In this document: positions 1 through 8,415 of the stretch, piece by piece | How the letters are laid out: each line of letters starts with the position of its first letter | Position numbering within the stretch: position 1 is the first letter of the stretch | Source: Terrimonas sp937888905 | GTDB taxonomy: Bacteria > Bacteroidota > Bacteroidia > Chitinophagales > Chitinophagaceae | Direction of reading: 5' to 3' | Length of the DNA: 64,000 bases | Assembly: GCA_937888905.1 (NCBI GenBank) | Contig: CALATA010000022.1 | Location: 186,001-250,000 of the forward strand | Notes under the pieces: generated by a model | What the model was told of the DNA's origin: nothing | What the model saw: the letters and a program-made list of their open reading frames with translations, nothing else | Databases searched by the model: none | Program-made: the position numbers and the translations under genes

Positions 1-1
1 A

Positions 2-103
2 ACCGGCGTGGCAGAATTCCGCAACCTGCTGCAGAAAGCCGACTACTACGACGACCGTCTGAAACAGGAGTTCGGCTGTACCGAAAGACTGGAAGAAGTA
101 TAG
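2..103 (+). CDS. C-terminal fragment of an unidentified protein (cut by window edge)
   Basis: An open frame runs from the window edge to a TAG at 101-103, giving 33 C-terminal residues (ending FGCTERLEEV). It is followed by about 50 non-coding bases before the next gene. The fragment is too short to assign a family and no motif is recognisable. The frame is supported by codon choice like that of the neighbours (CTG, GAA, GCC) and by the absence of a plausible alternative. Confidence 0.5.
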   Translation, partial: TGVAEFRNLLQKADYYDDRLKQEFGCTERLEEV

Positions 104-154
104 GTAACAAAAACTGCGTGGCGTTTATATCCGTATAGCTAAATAGTTATACAG

Positions 155-1009
155 ATGAAATCGCAACCAATTTTCTCCCTGTTATTCCTTACCGTGTTGT
201 TTACGGGCATTTCCGCGTCCGCGCAGGACACACGCGCCTTCAACCAGAATGCGTCGCGCAGCAATCACACCCGCATACGAGCTGCTCCCTTGCAAAATGA
301 ACTTGTTTTTCAGGCATCAGGCGGACAAGCCAAAGCCGTGCAGCCCAATGCCTCCGGTCATTTTACGCCATCCGCGACCATCGGTTATTTTAAATCGAGA
401 ATAGGTGCTACGCTTGAGGGAGGCCATTTCCCTACAGATCCCGGCTTCGACCTTAAAAACTATTCTGCGGGTATCCAGGATTTTACTGCCACCGACCTCC
501 GGTCTTCGAAAGGAGCCTGGTACCTGGCCATCGGTCCTGTTTATCGCCAGCCCCTGCCCGCCAATCTGCAATTGCAGGCTGGTATTGCGGGTGGGATCCG
601 TAAAAATTCTTTCGCAGAATTTTCCGTCACCGATATCTCTTCAGGTGAACTGATCGCGGACTACAATAATTCACAGAAAGACGACATACGCGAGAAGCCT
701 TTTCAACTACTCATTAAACCAACGATCCGCCTGGAGTGGTTTCCCGGCAATAGTTTTATCGGCGTGCACATGTATGCTTCGGGCCTTATCAATCCCACCG
801 AACAATCAGTTAGCGTACGATACAAAGACCTGTCGCGTGTAAATTATAATACCTCACAACAGGAAATCCGCGCACAGGTAATGAATGCACCTTTCACTTC
901 ACAAACGATAAGCACGGCAAAAACGACGATGAGTTTCGGCGGTGGAATCTCTTTACGTCTCAAAACAAGACACGAAACGGCAAAAAATAGTATCAGCAAT
1001 ATGCGCTGA
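155..1009 (+). CDS. Secreted outer-membrane-like hypothetical protein
   Basis: A 284-residue protein with a clear Sec signal peptide: basic start, hydrophobic core LLFLTVLFTGISA and cleavage near SASAQ-D. The mature part is rich in alternating polar/hydrophobic stretches, glycines and aromatic residues (GYFKSRIGATLEGGHF; the end MSFGGGISLRLKT), which fits a small beta-barrel of the outer membrane. No catalytic motif is seen and I do not recognise a family. It is a single-gene unit, separated from recX by a strong hairpin terminator. Function is unknown; a porin-like or structural role is only a guess. Confidence 0.65.
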   Translation: MKSQPIFSLLFLTVLFTGISASAQDTRAFNQNASRSNHTRIRAAPLQNELVFQASGGQAKAVQPNASGHFTPSATIGYFKSRIGATLEGGHFPTDPGFDLKNYSAGIQDFTATDLRSSKGAWYLAIGPVYRQPLPANLQLQAGIAGGIRKNSFAEFSVTDISSGELIADYNNSQKDDIREKPFQLLIKPTIRLEWFPGNSFIGVHMYASGLINPTEQSVSVRYKDLSRVNYNTSQQEIRAQVMNAPFTSQTISTAKTTMSFGGGISLRLKTRHETAKNSISNMR

Positions 1010-1033
1010 TGTTTTGGACGGTTTCAGCTGAGC

Positions 1034-1063
1034 AAAGCAGGTTTCCGAAAGGAAGCCTGCTTT
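1034..1063. terminator. Bidirectional hairpin terminator upstream of recX
   Basis: Arms AAAGCAGGTTTCC (1034-1046) and GGAAGCCTGCTTT (1051-1063) pair over 13 positions with one T-G wobble around a GAAA tetraloop. The A-start and T-end allow use on both strands. It closes the upstream outer-membrane-like gene. Confidence 0.75.
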
Positions 1064-1075
1064 CATGTTATGACG

Positions 1076-1083
1076 TAGTTTTG
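1076..1083 (+). promoter_or_regulatory. Bacteroidota -7 element TAGTTTTG for recX
   Basis: TAGTTTTG matches the Bacteroidota -7 consensus TAnnTTTG exactly. It ends only four bases before the recX ATG at 1088, so a transcript from it would have almost no leader. No TTG-type -33 element is obvious at the expected distance. Confidence 0.5.
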
Positions 1084-1087
1084 CACG

Positions 1088-1570
1088 ATGTACAAGAAAC
1101 AGTTGACAAAAGAACAGGCGTTGCAAAAGCTGAAACAGTACTGTGCCTACCAGGAGCGCAGTCACAGTGAAGTGCGCGATAAACTTTATCAGCTCGGTGT
1201 GTGGAAACGAGATCATGACGAAATTATCGGGACGCTTATCGAAGAAAACTACCTCAACGAAGAACGGTTTGCCATTGCTTACGCAGGAGGAAAATACCGG
1301 ATGAAACAATGGGGCCGCGTGAAGATCAGGTATGCACTTAAACAAAAAGAGGTGAGCGAATACCTTATTAAAAAAGCGTTGAAGCAGATCGACGAAGATG
1401 AATACAGAATATTGCTGGAAAAAACTGCAACAGAGCGCTATGCTTCGCTGAAAGGAGAACAGTACCTCGTCCGTAAAAAGAAAACACTCGATTACCTCAT
1501 TCAGCGAGGTTTCGAACATGAGTTGATTCATCCGGTGGTGGAAAAGATCACAGCGAAGAACAAAGAATAA
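1088..1570 (+). CDS. recX: Regulatory protein RecX
   Basis: A 160-residue protein matching the RecX family, the small helical protein that binds inside the RecA filament groove and limits its activity. The typical three-helix repeats are visible: YCAYQERSHSEVRDKLYQLG near residues 18-37, the IIGTLIEENYLNEERFAIAY segment, and the KWGRVKIRYALKQKEVS region; the last repeat is KKKTLDYLIQRGFEHELI. Length is usual for the family. It stands alone rather than next to recA. The ATG at 1088 is just downstream of a TAnnTTTG element, so the mRNA may be leaderless, or the true start may be slightly downstream. Confidence 0.9.
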   Translation: MYKKQLTKEQALQKLKQYCAYQERSHSEVRDKLYQLGVWKRDHDEIIGTLIEENYLNEERFAIAYAGGKYRMKQWGRVKIRYALKQKEVSEYLIKKALKQIDEDEYRILLEKTATERYASLKGEQYLVRKKKTLDYLIQRGFEHELIHPVVEKITAKNKE

Positions 1571-1574
1571 AAAA

Positions 1575-1593
1575 CCCCGGCTTTTGACCGGGG
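1575..1593. terminator. Shared terminator between convergent recX and sugar dehydrogenase genes
   Basis: CCCCGG (1575-1580) pairs with CCGGGG (1588-1593) around CTTTTGA, with an A-run on the left and a T-run on the right. It lies in the 34-base gap between two convergent stop codons and can serve both. Confidence 0.75.
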
Positions 1594-1604
1594 CTTTTCA
1601 TTTA

Positions 1605-3263
1605 TCAGGGAATGACAATTTTTTCGGTATGTACGAATTGATTTCCCTGTATCCGCACAAAATAAACACCGGTTTTCAGCGTGCTGACCGGTTGCAGGAA
1701 GAAGCCCTGCTGACCACCACGTTCAGAACGCAAGACCAGTTGTCCGGTACCATTGTAAATCTGGATATTTTCTACCGGATCCGGACTGTTGATCCGCAGT
1801 TGTCCATCATTGATCAGGGTTGGATAAACCTGGATAACACCATTGCCTTTTCCACCCAGGGCAATAACGGCGGAATATTCATAACGGTTGTCGATGCCGT
1901 CTGTCCTCAAGCGATAGAACAAACGAGTGGATGCCGGTTGGCTGAAATGATAAGTGGTGCGACCGGATTGATTCAGTGCGGCCACTTCACCGGCTGATGT
2001 CCAATTGCCGCGTCCATCTGTACTTTGCTCGATCACATAACGGCTCAGTGAAGATTCTTCTTCCGTAATCCAGGTAAGCTCATGCGAACCCCGGTTGTCG
2101 ATACCACTGAAAGAAATCAATTTCACAGGTGTGGTGATCAATACCGTCACTTTCGATACCACACCTGTATTAAGGTTGGTAACATACAAACTGCCGTCGG
2201 AGGCCTCACTAAAGGAAGAAACACCGCCGCCCATACCAGCTTGCGTAGTTACGGTAAACCCGCCGCCTCCGTCTGGTGTCATTTTCCACAAAGTGCCGGA
2301 GAAATAATCCGTAAACAGGTAATAACCTTGTAAGGTCGGGAACTCGGTACCTCTGTAAACAAAACCACCTACAATCGAGCGGCCTTGCGATGGATTGAGG
2401 TATTCGTACACCGGTAACACATCGGTTGCGGTTACCGTGTCGCAATCCGCGACGCCCGGTGCATTTACATTGACCAACGTGCCTTCCATGCAAGGCCAGC
2501 CGAAATTGGCACCGAACGTACCATTGGCCCTGCGGCTGATCTCTTCCCGCGCGCCTTGTCCTACATCGCCGATCCACATATCGCCGGTGCCACGGTCAAA
2601 ACTCCAGCGGAACGGATTGCGCAATCCCCATCCCCAAATCTCCGGAACGGGCACGGGTAGATCGACATCCATGCGGATCATTTTTCCTAACAACGAAAGC
2701 GGGTTCTGCGCAGAGTTGTCGGGGTTGTTGCCACTTCCGCCATCGCCGGTAGCGAAATAGAGAAAGTGTAATCCGAGTTCTGTCCGGAACTGCAGATGCC
2801 CTCCATTGTGATTGTCGAAAGGTTTGGGAATACTGACCAATGAAGGTCCGACTTGTGTGGGAAGTGCGACATTGGGATTGGCAGACACCTGGTACTTTGC
2901 CACCGTGACATTTCCATTGAGTGCATTGTAATACACAAAGAAAAATCCGTTGGTTGCATACTGCGGGTGAAAGGCCATGCTTAACAATCCCTGTTCACCA
3001 GTACTGACAACAGAAGCGGAGATGTCGAGAAAAGGAGTAGCTAATACTTGCGTACCATCCCATATACGGATGGTACCTCCTTTTTCTACAATGAATAGCC
3101 GCCCCGATCCATCGCCGGGTGCTGTAGCTACTTCCATTGGAGCTGTAAGGCCCGATACTACGGGAACATAATTAACGGTGGGTTGGGCACCGGGGTGGAA
3201 AGAACAAAGAAGAAAAAGAAAAGAAATGGCGGCCTGCTTACGACGGGGTAAACTTATACGCAT
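1605..3263 (-). CDS. PQQ-dependent sugar dehydrogenase (GSDH family) with T9SS sorting domain
   Basis: About 552 residues. After a signal peptide (core AAISFLFLLCS) comes a glucose/sorbosone dehydrogenase beta-propeller: the EQGLLSMAFHP segment, GDGGSGNNPDNSAQ, the WGWGLRNPFRWSFD strand and the DVGQGAREEI turn are typical of soluble PQQ sugar dehydrogenases. The last ~75 residues (VYPTLINDGQLRI to KTGVYFVRIQG and TEKIVIP) form a type A Por-secretion sorting domain, so the protein should cross the outer membrane by T9SS. I chose the ATG at 3263, which opens the signal peptide; an upstream ATG at 3302 would add 13 unlikely residues. Its true substrate cannot be read from sequence. Confidence 0.85.
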   Translation of the reverse strand: MRISLPRRKQAAISFLFLLCSFHPGAQPTVNYVPVVSGLTAPMEVATAPGDGSGRLFIVEKGGTIRIWDGTQVLATPFLDISASVVSTGEQGLLSMAFHPQYATNGFFFVYYNALNGNVTVAKYQVSANPNVALPTQVGPSLVSIPKPFDNHNGGHLQFRTELGLHFLYFATGDGGSGNNPDNSAQNPLSLLGKMIRMDVDLPVPVPEIWGWGLRNPFRWSFDRGTGDMWIGDVGQGAREEISRRANGTFGANFGWPCMEGTLVNVNAPGVADCDTVTATDVLPVYEYLNPSQGRSIVGGFVYRGTEFPTLQGYYLFTDYFSGTLWKMTPDGGGGFTVTTQAGMGGGVSSFSEASDGSLYVTNLNTGVVSKVTVLITTPVKLISFSGIDNRGSHELTWITEEESSLSRYVIEQSTDGRGNWTSAGEVAALNQSGRTTYHFSQPASTRLFYRLRTDGIDNRYEYSAVIALGGKGNGVIQVYPTLINDGQLRINSPDPVENIQIYNGTGQLVLRSERGGQQGFFLQPVSTLKTGVYFVRIQGNQFVHTEKIVIP

Positions 3264-3331
3264 AAGCAAAGGTTTTTTGTAGGATAAATCCCGCAAAATC
3301 AATGCCCATCCGTGCTTTAACGCACTAATAC

Positions 3332-4003
3332 CTATTCAATCATAAACTTATCGGTCTGACGCCAGTCTTTACCATAAAAAGTAATTAGGTACATACCCTT
3401 GCCTAAAGACGGAATCTGTACGGGAATAAAATCCCTTCTTCCATTCACATCTCTTACAACAGCCTGTGTACCATTACCAGCCGTAATGACAATACGCTCA
3501 ACCGGCAAATCGGCGATCACATTTACTACATCGCCTGTTACCACCGTCGGATATACCTTAACGGGTTTGATCATTTTATTGCCCGCCAGTACCGGTTCTG
3601 TATATACAAATTGCCCGTTGGCCGTTTCTACCTTTAACCGGTAGAAGCGTGCAGTAGTATCCTGCACATAGTGACGCAGTTTGTATACACCGCCCTGGTT
3701 TACGGGATTGCCTGCAGCGAGGTAATCTTTTTCATCAAAACTATATTCAACTGTAAAACTGCGAATTCCCTGGTCGCGCAGTACCTGCCATTGTACATCA
3801 TTATAATAACCATTACGCTGAACACTCAACGTAACATCTTTGGAAGGCTGAACGACAGGGATATTTGCTTCAGGACGCGTTTGGTCCTTTTGATTGATAA
3901 CATATTGCTGAGCCTGAACATGCACACTCATTGTCATCATTAGAAAAAAGCCAGCTACTACTGGAAAGCTGGCTTTTACAGAGGGTAAAATTGCTTTCCG
4001 CAT
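3332..4003 (-). CDS. Small T9SS-type secreted protein, function unknown
   Basis: A 223-residue protein with a signal peptide (core FPVVAGFFLMMTMSVHVQA-QQ). The middle has a fibronectin-like motif, FTVEYSFDEKDYLAAG followed by FYRLKVETANG, as is common just before T9SS sorting domains. The last ~75 residues (VKVYPTVVTGDVVNVI to GKGMYLITFYG) look like a type A sorting domain. It lies upstream of the sugar dehydrogenase on the same strand and may be co-expressed. No catalytic domain is present; a small surface or matrix protein is the best description. Confidence 0.7.
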   Translation of the reverse strand: MRKAILPSVKASFPVVAGFFLMMTMSVHVQAQQYVINQKDQTRPEANIPVVQPSKDVTLSVQRNGYYNDVQWQVLRDQGIRSFTVEYSFDEKDYLAAGNPVNQGGVYKLRHYVQDTTARFYRLKVETANGQFVYTEPVLAGNKMIKPVKVYPTVVTGDVVNVIADLPVERIVITAGNGTQAVVRDVNGRRDFIPVQIPSLGKGMYLITFYGKDWRQTDKFMIE

Positions 4004-4168
4004 AAAAAATGTATTTGATATAAACGGTGCAAAATGAGTGCCTGCCGAGCCATTGCCGCAAGAAAAAAAGCTAACGGCTTTTTAGTCAGTCTTTTCCGGG
4101 CAAACGCGTGTATCTTTAGCCTTCGCATCGCCGGTCTCCGCGCCGGGGAACAAAAACCCCATATTCAC

Positions 4169-4957
4169 ATGCAAGATTTAACAGTCACACTGGTACAAAC
4201 TAATCTGGTTTGGGAGGACAAAAATGCCAACCTCGCAGCGCTTGAAGAAAAGATCAAAAGCATCGGGGGAAAAAAAGAAATAGTGATACTGCCTGAAATG
4301 TTCAGCACCGGCTTCAGCATGCAGCCGTCTTCGCTCGCTGAAAATATGCACGGAGAATCTGTTGAATGGATGCGCAGAATAAGCCGCGAAGAACGCGTGA
4401 TCCTCACAGGAAGCCTGATCATTGAAGAAGACGGCGCCTTTTACAACCGGCTACTCTGGGTATTACCCAATGGCCAATACGGTATTTACGATAAACGCCA
4501 TCGCTTTGCTTTTGCCGGAGAAGATCAATCTTATACCGCAGGCAACAAGCGACTCATTGCCTCCGTAAAAGGATGGAAAATAAACCTGCAGGTTTGTTAC
4601 GATCTGCGCTTTCCCGTGTGGGCGAGGCAACAAACAGCCGCTGAGCCCGAATACGATGTACTCGTGTACGTAGCCAACTGGCCCGAACGACGCAATACCG
4701 CCTGGAAAACACTCTTACGCGCACGCGCCATCGAAAATCAATGTTATGTGATCGGTGTGAACCGCGTAGGGGAAGATGGCAACGGCATTGCACACAGCGG
4801 AGATAGTATGGTCATCGATCCGCTTGGAGAAATTCTTTATCATAAGGAAAATGAAGAAGACGTGTTCACCCTTACACTCGACCGCGAACACCTGGAAAAA
4901 GTAAGACGTCAGTTTCCGTTCTGGAAAGATGCCGATCCTTTTTCGTTGACGCTCTGA
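4169..4957 (+). CDS. Nitrilase-superfamily amidohydrolase (omega-amidase / YafV-like)
   Basis: A 262-residue carbon-nitrogen hydrolase. The catalytic triad is visible: Glu in LPEMFSTGF, Lys in YDKRHRFAF and Cys in VCYDLRFPVW. The motif set, including the ANWPERRNTAW segment, is that of the omega-amidase group that hydrolyses alpha-ketoglutaramate and alpha-ketosuccinamate. I chose the ATG at 4169 because MQDLTVTLVQTN opens the conserved beta strand; the longer frame from 4034 adds an unrelated basic tail. Its 3' end overlaps the convergent S41 peptidase gene by 49 bases. Cytoplasmic, single gene. Confidence 0.85.
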   Translation: MQDLTVTLVQTNLVWEDKNANLAALEEKIKSIGGKKEIVILPEMFSTGFSMQPSSLAENMHGESVEWMRRISREERVILTGSLIIEEDGAFYNRLLWVLPNGQYGIYDKRHRFAFAGEDQSYTAGNKRLIASVKGWKINLQVCYDLRFPVWARQQTAAEPEYDVLVYVANWPERRNTAWKTLLRARAIENQCYVIGVNRVGEDGNGIAHSGDSMVIDPLGEILYHKENEEDVFTLTLDREHLEKVRRQFPFWKDADPFSLTL

Positions 4958-6441
4958 GACCGGCGGATCAACTGCATCACCTTTTCCATTTTATAATCGG
5001 CACCGCGTTGTATCGCCTCAATGGTAGGACCGGAATAGATTTCCGGCTGTACGCCTCTGCCATTCTTGGGCAAAGTGTGATCGATCACCAGGCGGAAGAG
5101 CGGCAAACGAAAGCGCACGCCGGTTTCCGGCAGCGTAACATCCGGGATCAGCCAGGCAGAATTGCCATAGGCGCCTCCGCCCGTTTCCTCACCCACTACC
5201 GTTACATTATCCTGTTTGATCAATGCGCCGGTGAAAAGTGTAGTGGCGGAAAAAGAATTACCACCAATCAGAATATACACTTGTCCATCGTAATGATGCT
5301 TGCGGTGCGGCTTGAAACGGTGTCTTTCAAAATACCGGAAATGATACAGGCCATCTTTTTTCCGGGGTGTAAAGAAGGTCATGAACATGCGGTTGAAGAA
5401 ATCCGATTCAATATAGCGACTGTATTTTTTTCTTTTAGTAACGGCATACAGCGAATCCGCCACCACAAACGATTTATCGGAAATGTAGCGCGTGAGGTTG
5501 GTGGAGTTGGTCACGCTTCCGCCGCCGTTGCTGCGCACATCGATTACCAGGTATTGTATATCATACTTGCGCAAAGCTTTGAATGACTTGCGGAAAAACT
5601 TTTTCAATTGCCATCCGCGGCTGAAGGAATTGAGGTCCATCACAGCCATGTGGTTGGCGGTATCCATCCGCAGCAGGCGCGTGTTGTTCATCCGCATCCT
5701 GCGCCGCTCGCGGCGTGACGGTTGTGGTTCTTTGGGCTCTGCCACTACATTTCTGCGGCGTACGGTATCGGTGCCCGGATAATAAGGCGTGATGCGTGCC
5801 TGTTTCATCTGCCCGATACTATCCTGGTACACGATATCATAAAAACGCGGAAAGCCGTATAAAGAAGTATACATGGAACCGAACGATCCCCTGTTGCTCA
5901 GGCTCTGATATTTGTGCGTGGTATTGTATCCGTCCGTGGAAATGTAATCGAAGAGCGTGTCGGTCAGTTGCTTTGTAGTAAGCCCGTTAATACTGCGGAT
6001 GAGCGTACCTCTTTTCATCAGAGAATCCTGCCGCAGCAGGCTGGCGGCTACTACCATCGTATCATTCCAGAGCTTCATGCTTAAGGGAAAAATGCGGCCG
6101 ATGCGAACGGTGTCCAAATATTTGGTGTACGATCGCGAGGGACGTACGGATGTATGTCCGCAGTTGATCTTCGCAATCACATACGATAATACTTTTCTGA
6201 ATTCGGGTTCTGTCAGCGAATCGCGGAGACGGCTTCTTCCTTCATTAAAATAAAAGTTCATGCTGTCGCGCGATGTGTACCAATACAAGCTGGGGTGCGC
6301 TTCTTCCAGGATGTTGCGGCAGATATCATAATCTTTCTGCAATTGCGCGGGCGCATATTTACGGTTGGCTGTAAATGACGACTTACCGGCCTTGCAGCCG
6401 GTAATCAACAAGATCACTGCTATGTAAACAAAACACCTCAT
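4909..6441 (-). CDS. S41-family peptidase, lipoprotein
   Basis: About 510 residues starting MRCFVYIAVILLITGCKAG, a lipoprotein signal with lipobox ITGC, so it should sit on the periplasmic face of a membrane. The C-terminal half is the S41 tail-protease fold: YLVIDVRSNGGGSVTNS, VYILIGGNSFSATTLF (serine region) and VVGEETGGGAYG. No clear PDZ domain is seen. I chose the ATG at 6441; the longer frame from 6519 would run into thiL and add 26 residues before the signal. It is the last gene of a minus-strand IMPase-thiL-S41 run. Its end overlaps the nitrilase gene by 49 bases. Confidence 0.8.
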   Translation of the reverse strand: MRCFVYIAVILLITGCKAGKSSFTANRKYAPAQLQKDYDICRNILEEAHPSLYWYTSRDSMNFYFNEGRSRLRDSLTEPEFRKVLSYVIAKINCGHTSVRPSRSYTKYLDTVRIGRIFPLSMKLWNDTMVVAASLLRQDSLMKRGTLIRSINGLTTKQLTDTLFDYISTDGYNTTHKYQSLSNRGSFGSMYTSLYGFPRFYDIVYQDSIGQMKQARITPYYPGTDTVRRRNVVAEPKEPQPSRRERRRMRMNNTRLLRMDTANHMAVMDLNSFSRGWQLKKFFRKSFKALRKYDIQYLVIDVRSNGGGSVTNSTNLTRYISDKSFVVADSLYAVTKRKKYSRYIESDFFNRMFMTFFTPRKKDGLYHFRYFERHRFKPHRKHHYDGQVYILIGGNSFSATTLFTGALIKQDNVTVVGEETGGGAYGNSAWLIPDVTLPETGVRFRLPLFRLVIDHTLPKNGRGVQPEIYSGPTIEAIQRGADYKMEKVMQLIRRSQSVNEKGSASFQNGN

Positions 6442-6494
6442 GAAGCCATGCAACAGAAAAGATAATAAGAAAATAGCAGGAAAACGGTTTCGGC

Positions 6495-7532
6495 TCAGCT
6501 TCCTTTCAGGGCATTCCATCCCTGCGCCGTGATCGGGTGGCGTGAACCGCCGCGGGTAATGATGTTGGCGCCTTCTTCGGCATCCGTCATGTAACCCACC
6601 ACGCTGATGTTTTCATTGAGCACCAGCTTTTCGTATTCTTCCTGCGATACGGTGAACAGCAGCTCATAATCTTCACCCCCACTCAATGCGCAGGCGGTGG
6701 GATCTATTTCAAATTTGAAAGCCGCTTTTTTCATGTCTTCCGAAACCGGGATTTTATCCTCGTATAGCACGCAACCCAGGTTGCTGTCTTTGCAGATATG
6801 CAGGATTTCCGAACTGAGGCCATCGCTGATGTCCATCATCGCCGTAGGCAATATATTTTGCTCCGCAAAAAAGTCCACGATGTCGCGGCGCGCTTCCGGT
6901 TTCAGCAGGCGACCGATCACATAGGTTTCATTTTCCAGGTCGGGTTGTACGCCCGGGCTTTCCATGAAAATTCTTTTCTCCCGCTCGAGGAACAGCAGAC
7001 CCACATAAGCACCGCCGAGATCGCCGCTGACGCAAAGCAGATCGCCTTTGCGGGCGGTGCTGCGTTTTACAAACAGGCCGGGCGTTACCTCGCCGATTGC
7101 CGTTACGGAAATCACAAATCCTTTTGAAGAGGACGTAGTGTCGCCGCCAACAAGGTCTACCTGGTAGGCGCTGCAGGCCGCGTATACGCCTTCATAAAAT
7201 TCATCAAGCGCTTCGAGGCCAAACCGGTTGCTGATGCCAATGCTCATCGTTATCTGCGTAGGCGTGGCATTCATCGCATAAATATCACTGAGGTTCACCA
7301 CTACGCTTTTGTAGCCGAGGTGTTTCAGTGGCGTATAACCGAGATCAAAATGTACGCCTTCGATCAGGAGGTCGGTGCTTACCACGGTTTGTTTACCGAA
7401 ATGATCGATAACGGCAGCATCATCGCCCACGCCCAATACGGAGGAAACGTGATGCAATTCAATATTGCGGGTCAGGTGATCGATCAATCCGAATTCACCC
7501 AGAGAAGAAATTTCTGTGCGGTCGTTAGTCAT
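6495..7532 (-). CDS. thiL: Thiamine-monophosphate kinase
   Basis: A 345-residue ThiL, which phosphorylates thiamine monophosphate to the cofactor thiamine diphosphate. Visible family marks are LGVGDDAAVID (nucleotide and metal site) near residue 40, VVNLSDIYAMNATPT, VDLVGGDTTSS, the CVSGDLGGAYVGL turn, MMDISDGLSSEI and LSGGEDYELLFTV. Length is normal for the PurM/AIRS-like fold. It follows the inositol monophosphatase gene by 17 bases, implying co-transcription. No TPP riboswitch is recognisable nearby and no other thiamine gene is in the window. Confidence 0.93.
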   Translation of the reverse strand: MTNDRTEISSLGEFGLIDHLTRNIELHHVSSVLGVGDDAAVIDHFGKQTVVSTDLLIEGVHFDLGYTPLKHLGYKSVVVNLSDIYAMNATPTQITMSIGISNRFGLEALDEFYEGVYAACSAYQVDLVGGDTTSSSKGFVISVTAIGEVTPGLFVKRSTARKGDLLCVSGDLGGAYVGLLFLEREKRIFMESPGVQPDLENETYVIGRLLKPEARRDIVDFFAEQNILPTAMMDISDGLSSEILHICKDSNLGCVLYEDKIPVSEDMKKAAFKFEIDPTACALSGGEDYELLFTVSQEEYEKLVLNENISVVGYMTDAEEGANIITRGGSRHPITAQGWNALKGS

Positions 7533-7549
7533 AAGTAATGTCGTTGGTA

Positions 7550-8335
7550 TTAAAGTTCTTTACGTGCGTTGATCACATCCAGCAGTTCATCATGAATTTT
7601 TCCGTTGGTGGCCAGGATGCGGTGCTGATACGGGGAGTAATCATTTCCTTCAAAATCCGTTACACGGCCGCCGGCTTCTTCCACAATAAGGAAACCTGCT
7701 GCGCTGTCCCAGGCCTGCAATTTATGTTCATAAAATCCATCGAACCGTCCGCAGGCAACCCAGCAAAGATCGATGGCTGCCGCACCGAGGCGACGCACGG
7801 GAATGCCTTTGCGCACCAGGCGCTCGAAAACTTCCAGCGGTCCGTTGGGCATATTAATATAGGTATAAGGAAAACCGGTAACGAGGCAGGAATGCAATGT
7901 TTCGTGCTGGTCGCTTACACGGATGGGGCGGCCGTTAAGTGAGGCGCCTTGTCCTTTTTCTGCAAAAAATAATTCATCCATATGCGGATTGTACACGCCG
8001 CCCATGATCACGGTGCCTTTATATTCCAACCCGATTGATACACAATTCAGCGGAATGCCGTGCGCAAAATTGATGGTGCCGTCGATGGGATCGATGATCC
8101 ATTTGTAATCCGATTCCTGTTTCACCTCGCCGGTTTCCTCACTCAGCAGGAAATGATCGGGAAAAGATTTGCGGATCACGGCGAAAATGGCCTGCTCCGA
8201 AGCATGGTCAGCCTCGGTAACGGGGTTGTTCACCCCTTCTTTATTGGTAATCTTAAATTCTTTATTAAAAAAACGGGTGATTTCTGCCCCGCCGGCCTGC
8301 AAAGCCTCCAGTAATACTGTTTTAAGCATACGCAA
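7550..8335 (-). CDS. Inositol monophosphatase family protein
   Basis: A 261-residue Mg-dependent phosphatase. The three metal-binding motifs are present: the Glu of LLSEETGE, IDPIDGTINFAHG and, near the C-terminus, QAWDSAAGFLIVEEAGG. The exact substrate is uncertain, because this fold also covers 3'(2'),5'-bisphosphate nucleotidases and fructose bisphosphatases; the overall pattern fits the SuhB/IMPase group. Start at the ATG 8335; an ATG two codons downstream (8329) is equally possible. First gene of the run IMPase-thiL-S41, divergent from the GT2 fusion gene with an 80-base shared promoter region. Confidence 0.85.
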   Translation of the reverse strand: MRMLKTVLLEALQAGGAEITRFFNKEFKITNKEGVNNPVTEADHASEQAIFAVIRKSFPDHFLLSEETGEVKQESDYKWIIDPIDGTINFAHGIPLNCVSIGLEYKGTVIMGGVYNPHMDELFFAEKGQGASLNGRPIRVSDQHETLHSCLVTGFPYTYINMPNGPLEVFERLVRKGIPVRRLGAAAIDLCWVACGRFDGFYEHKLQAWDSAAGFLIVEEAGGRVTDFEGNDYSPYQHRILATNGKIHDELLDVINARKEL

Positions 8336-8415
8336 AGATACTTAGAGAAGGTGTGTTTTTGGGGTTACCGCTGGTTTAACTTTCTTTGCAGGGAATAATC
8401 TCAAACCGGACCAAC

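Noticed and set aside
7533..8415. TPP riboswitch upstream of the thiL operon
   Set aside because: No Thi-box-like sequence or suitable leader was seen; the leader is only about 80 bases and shared with a divergent gene.
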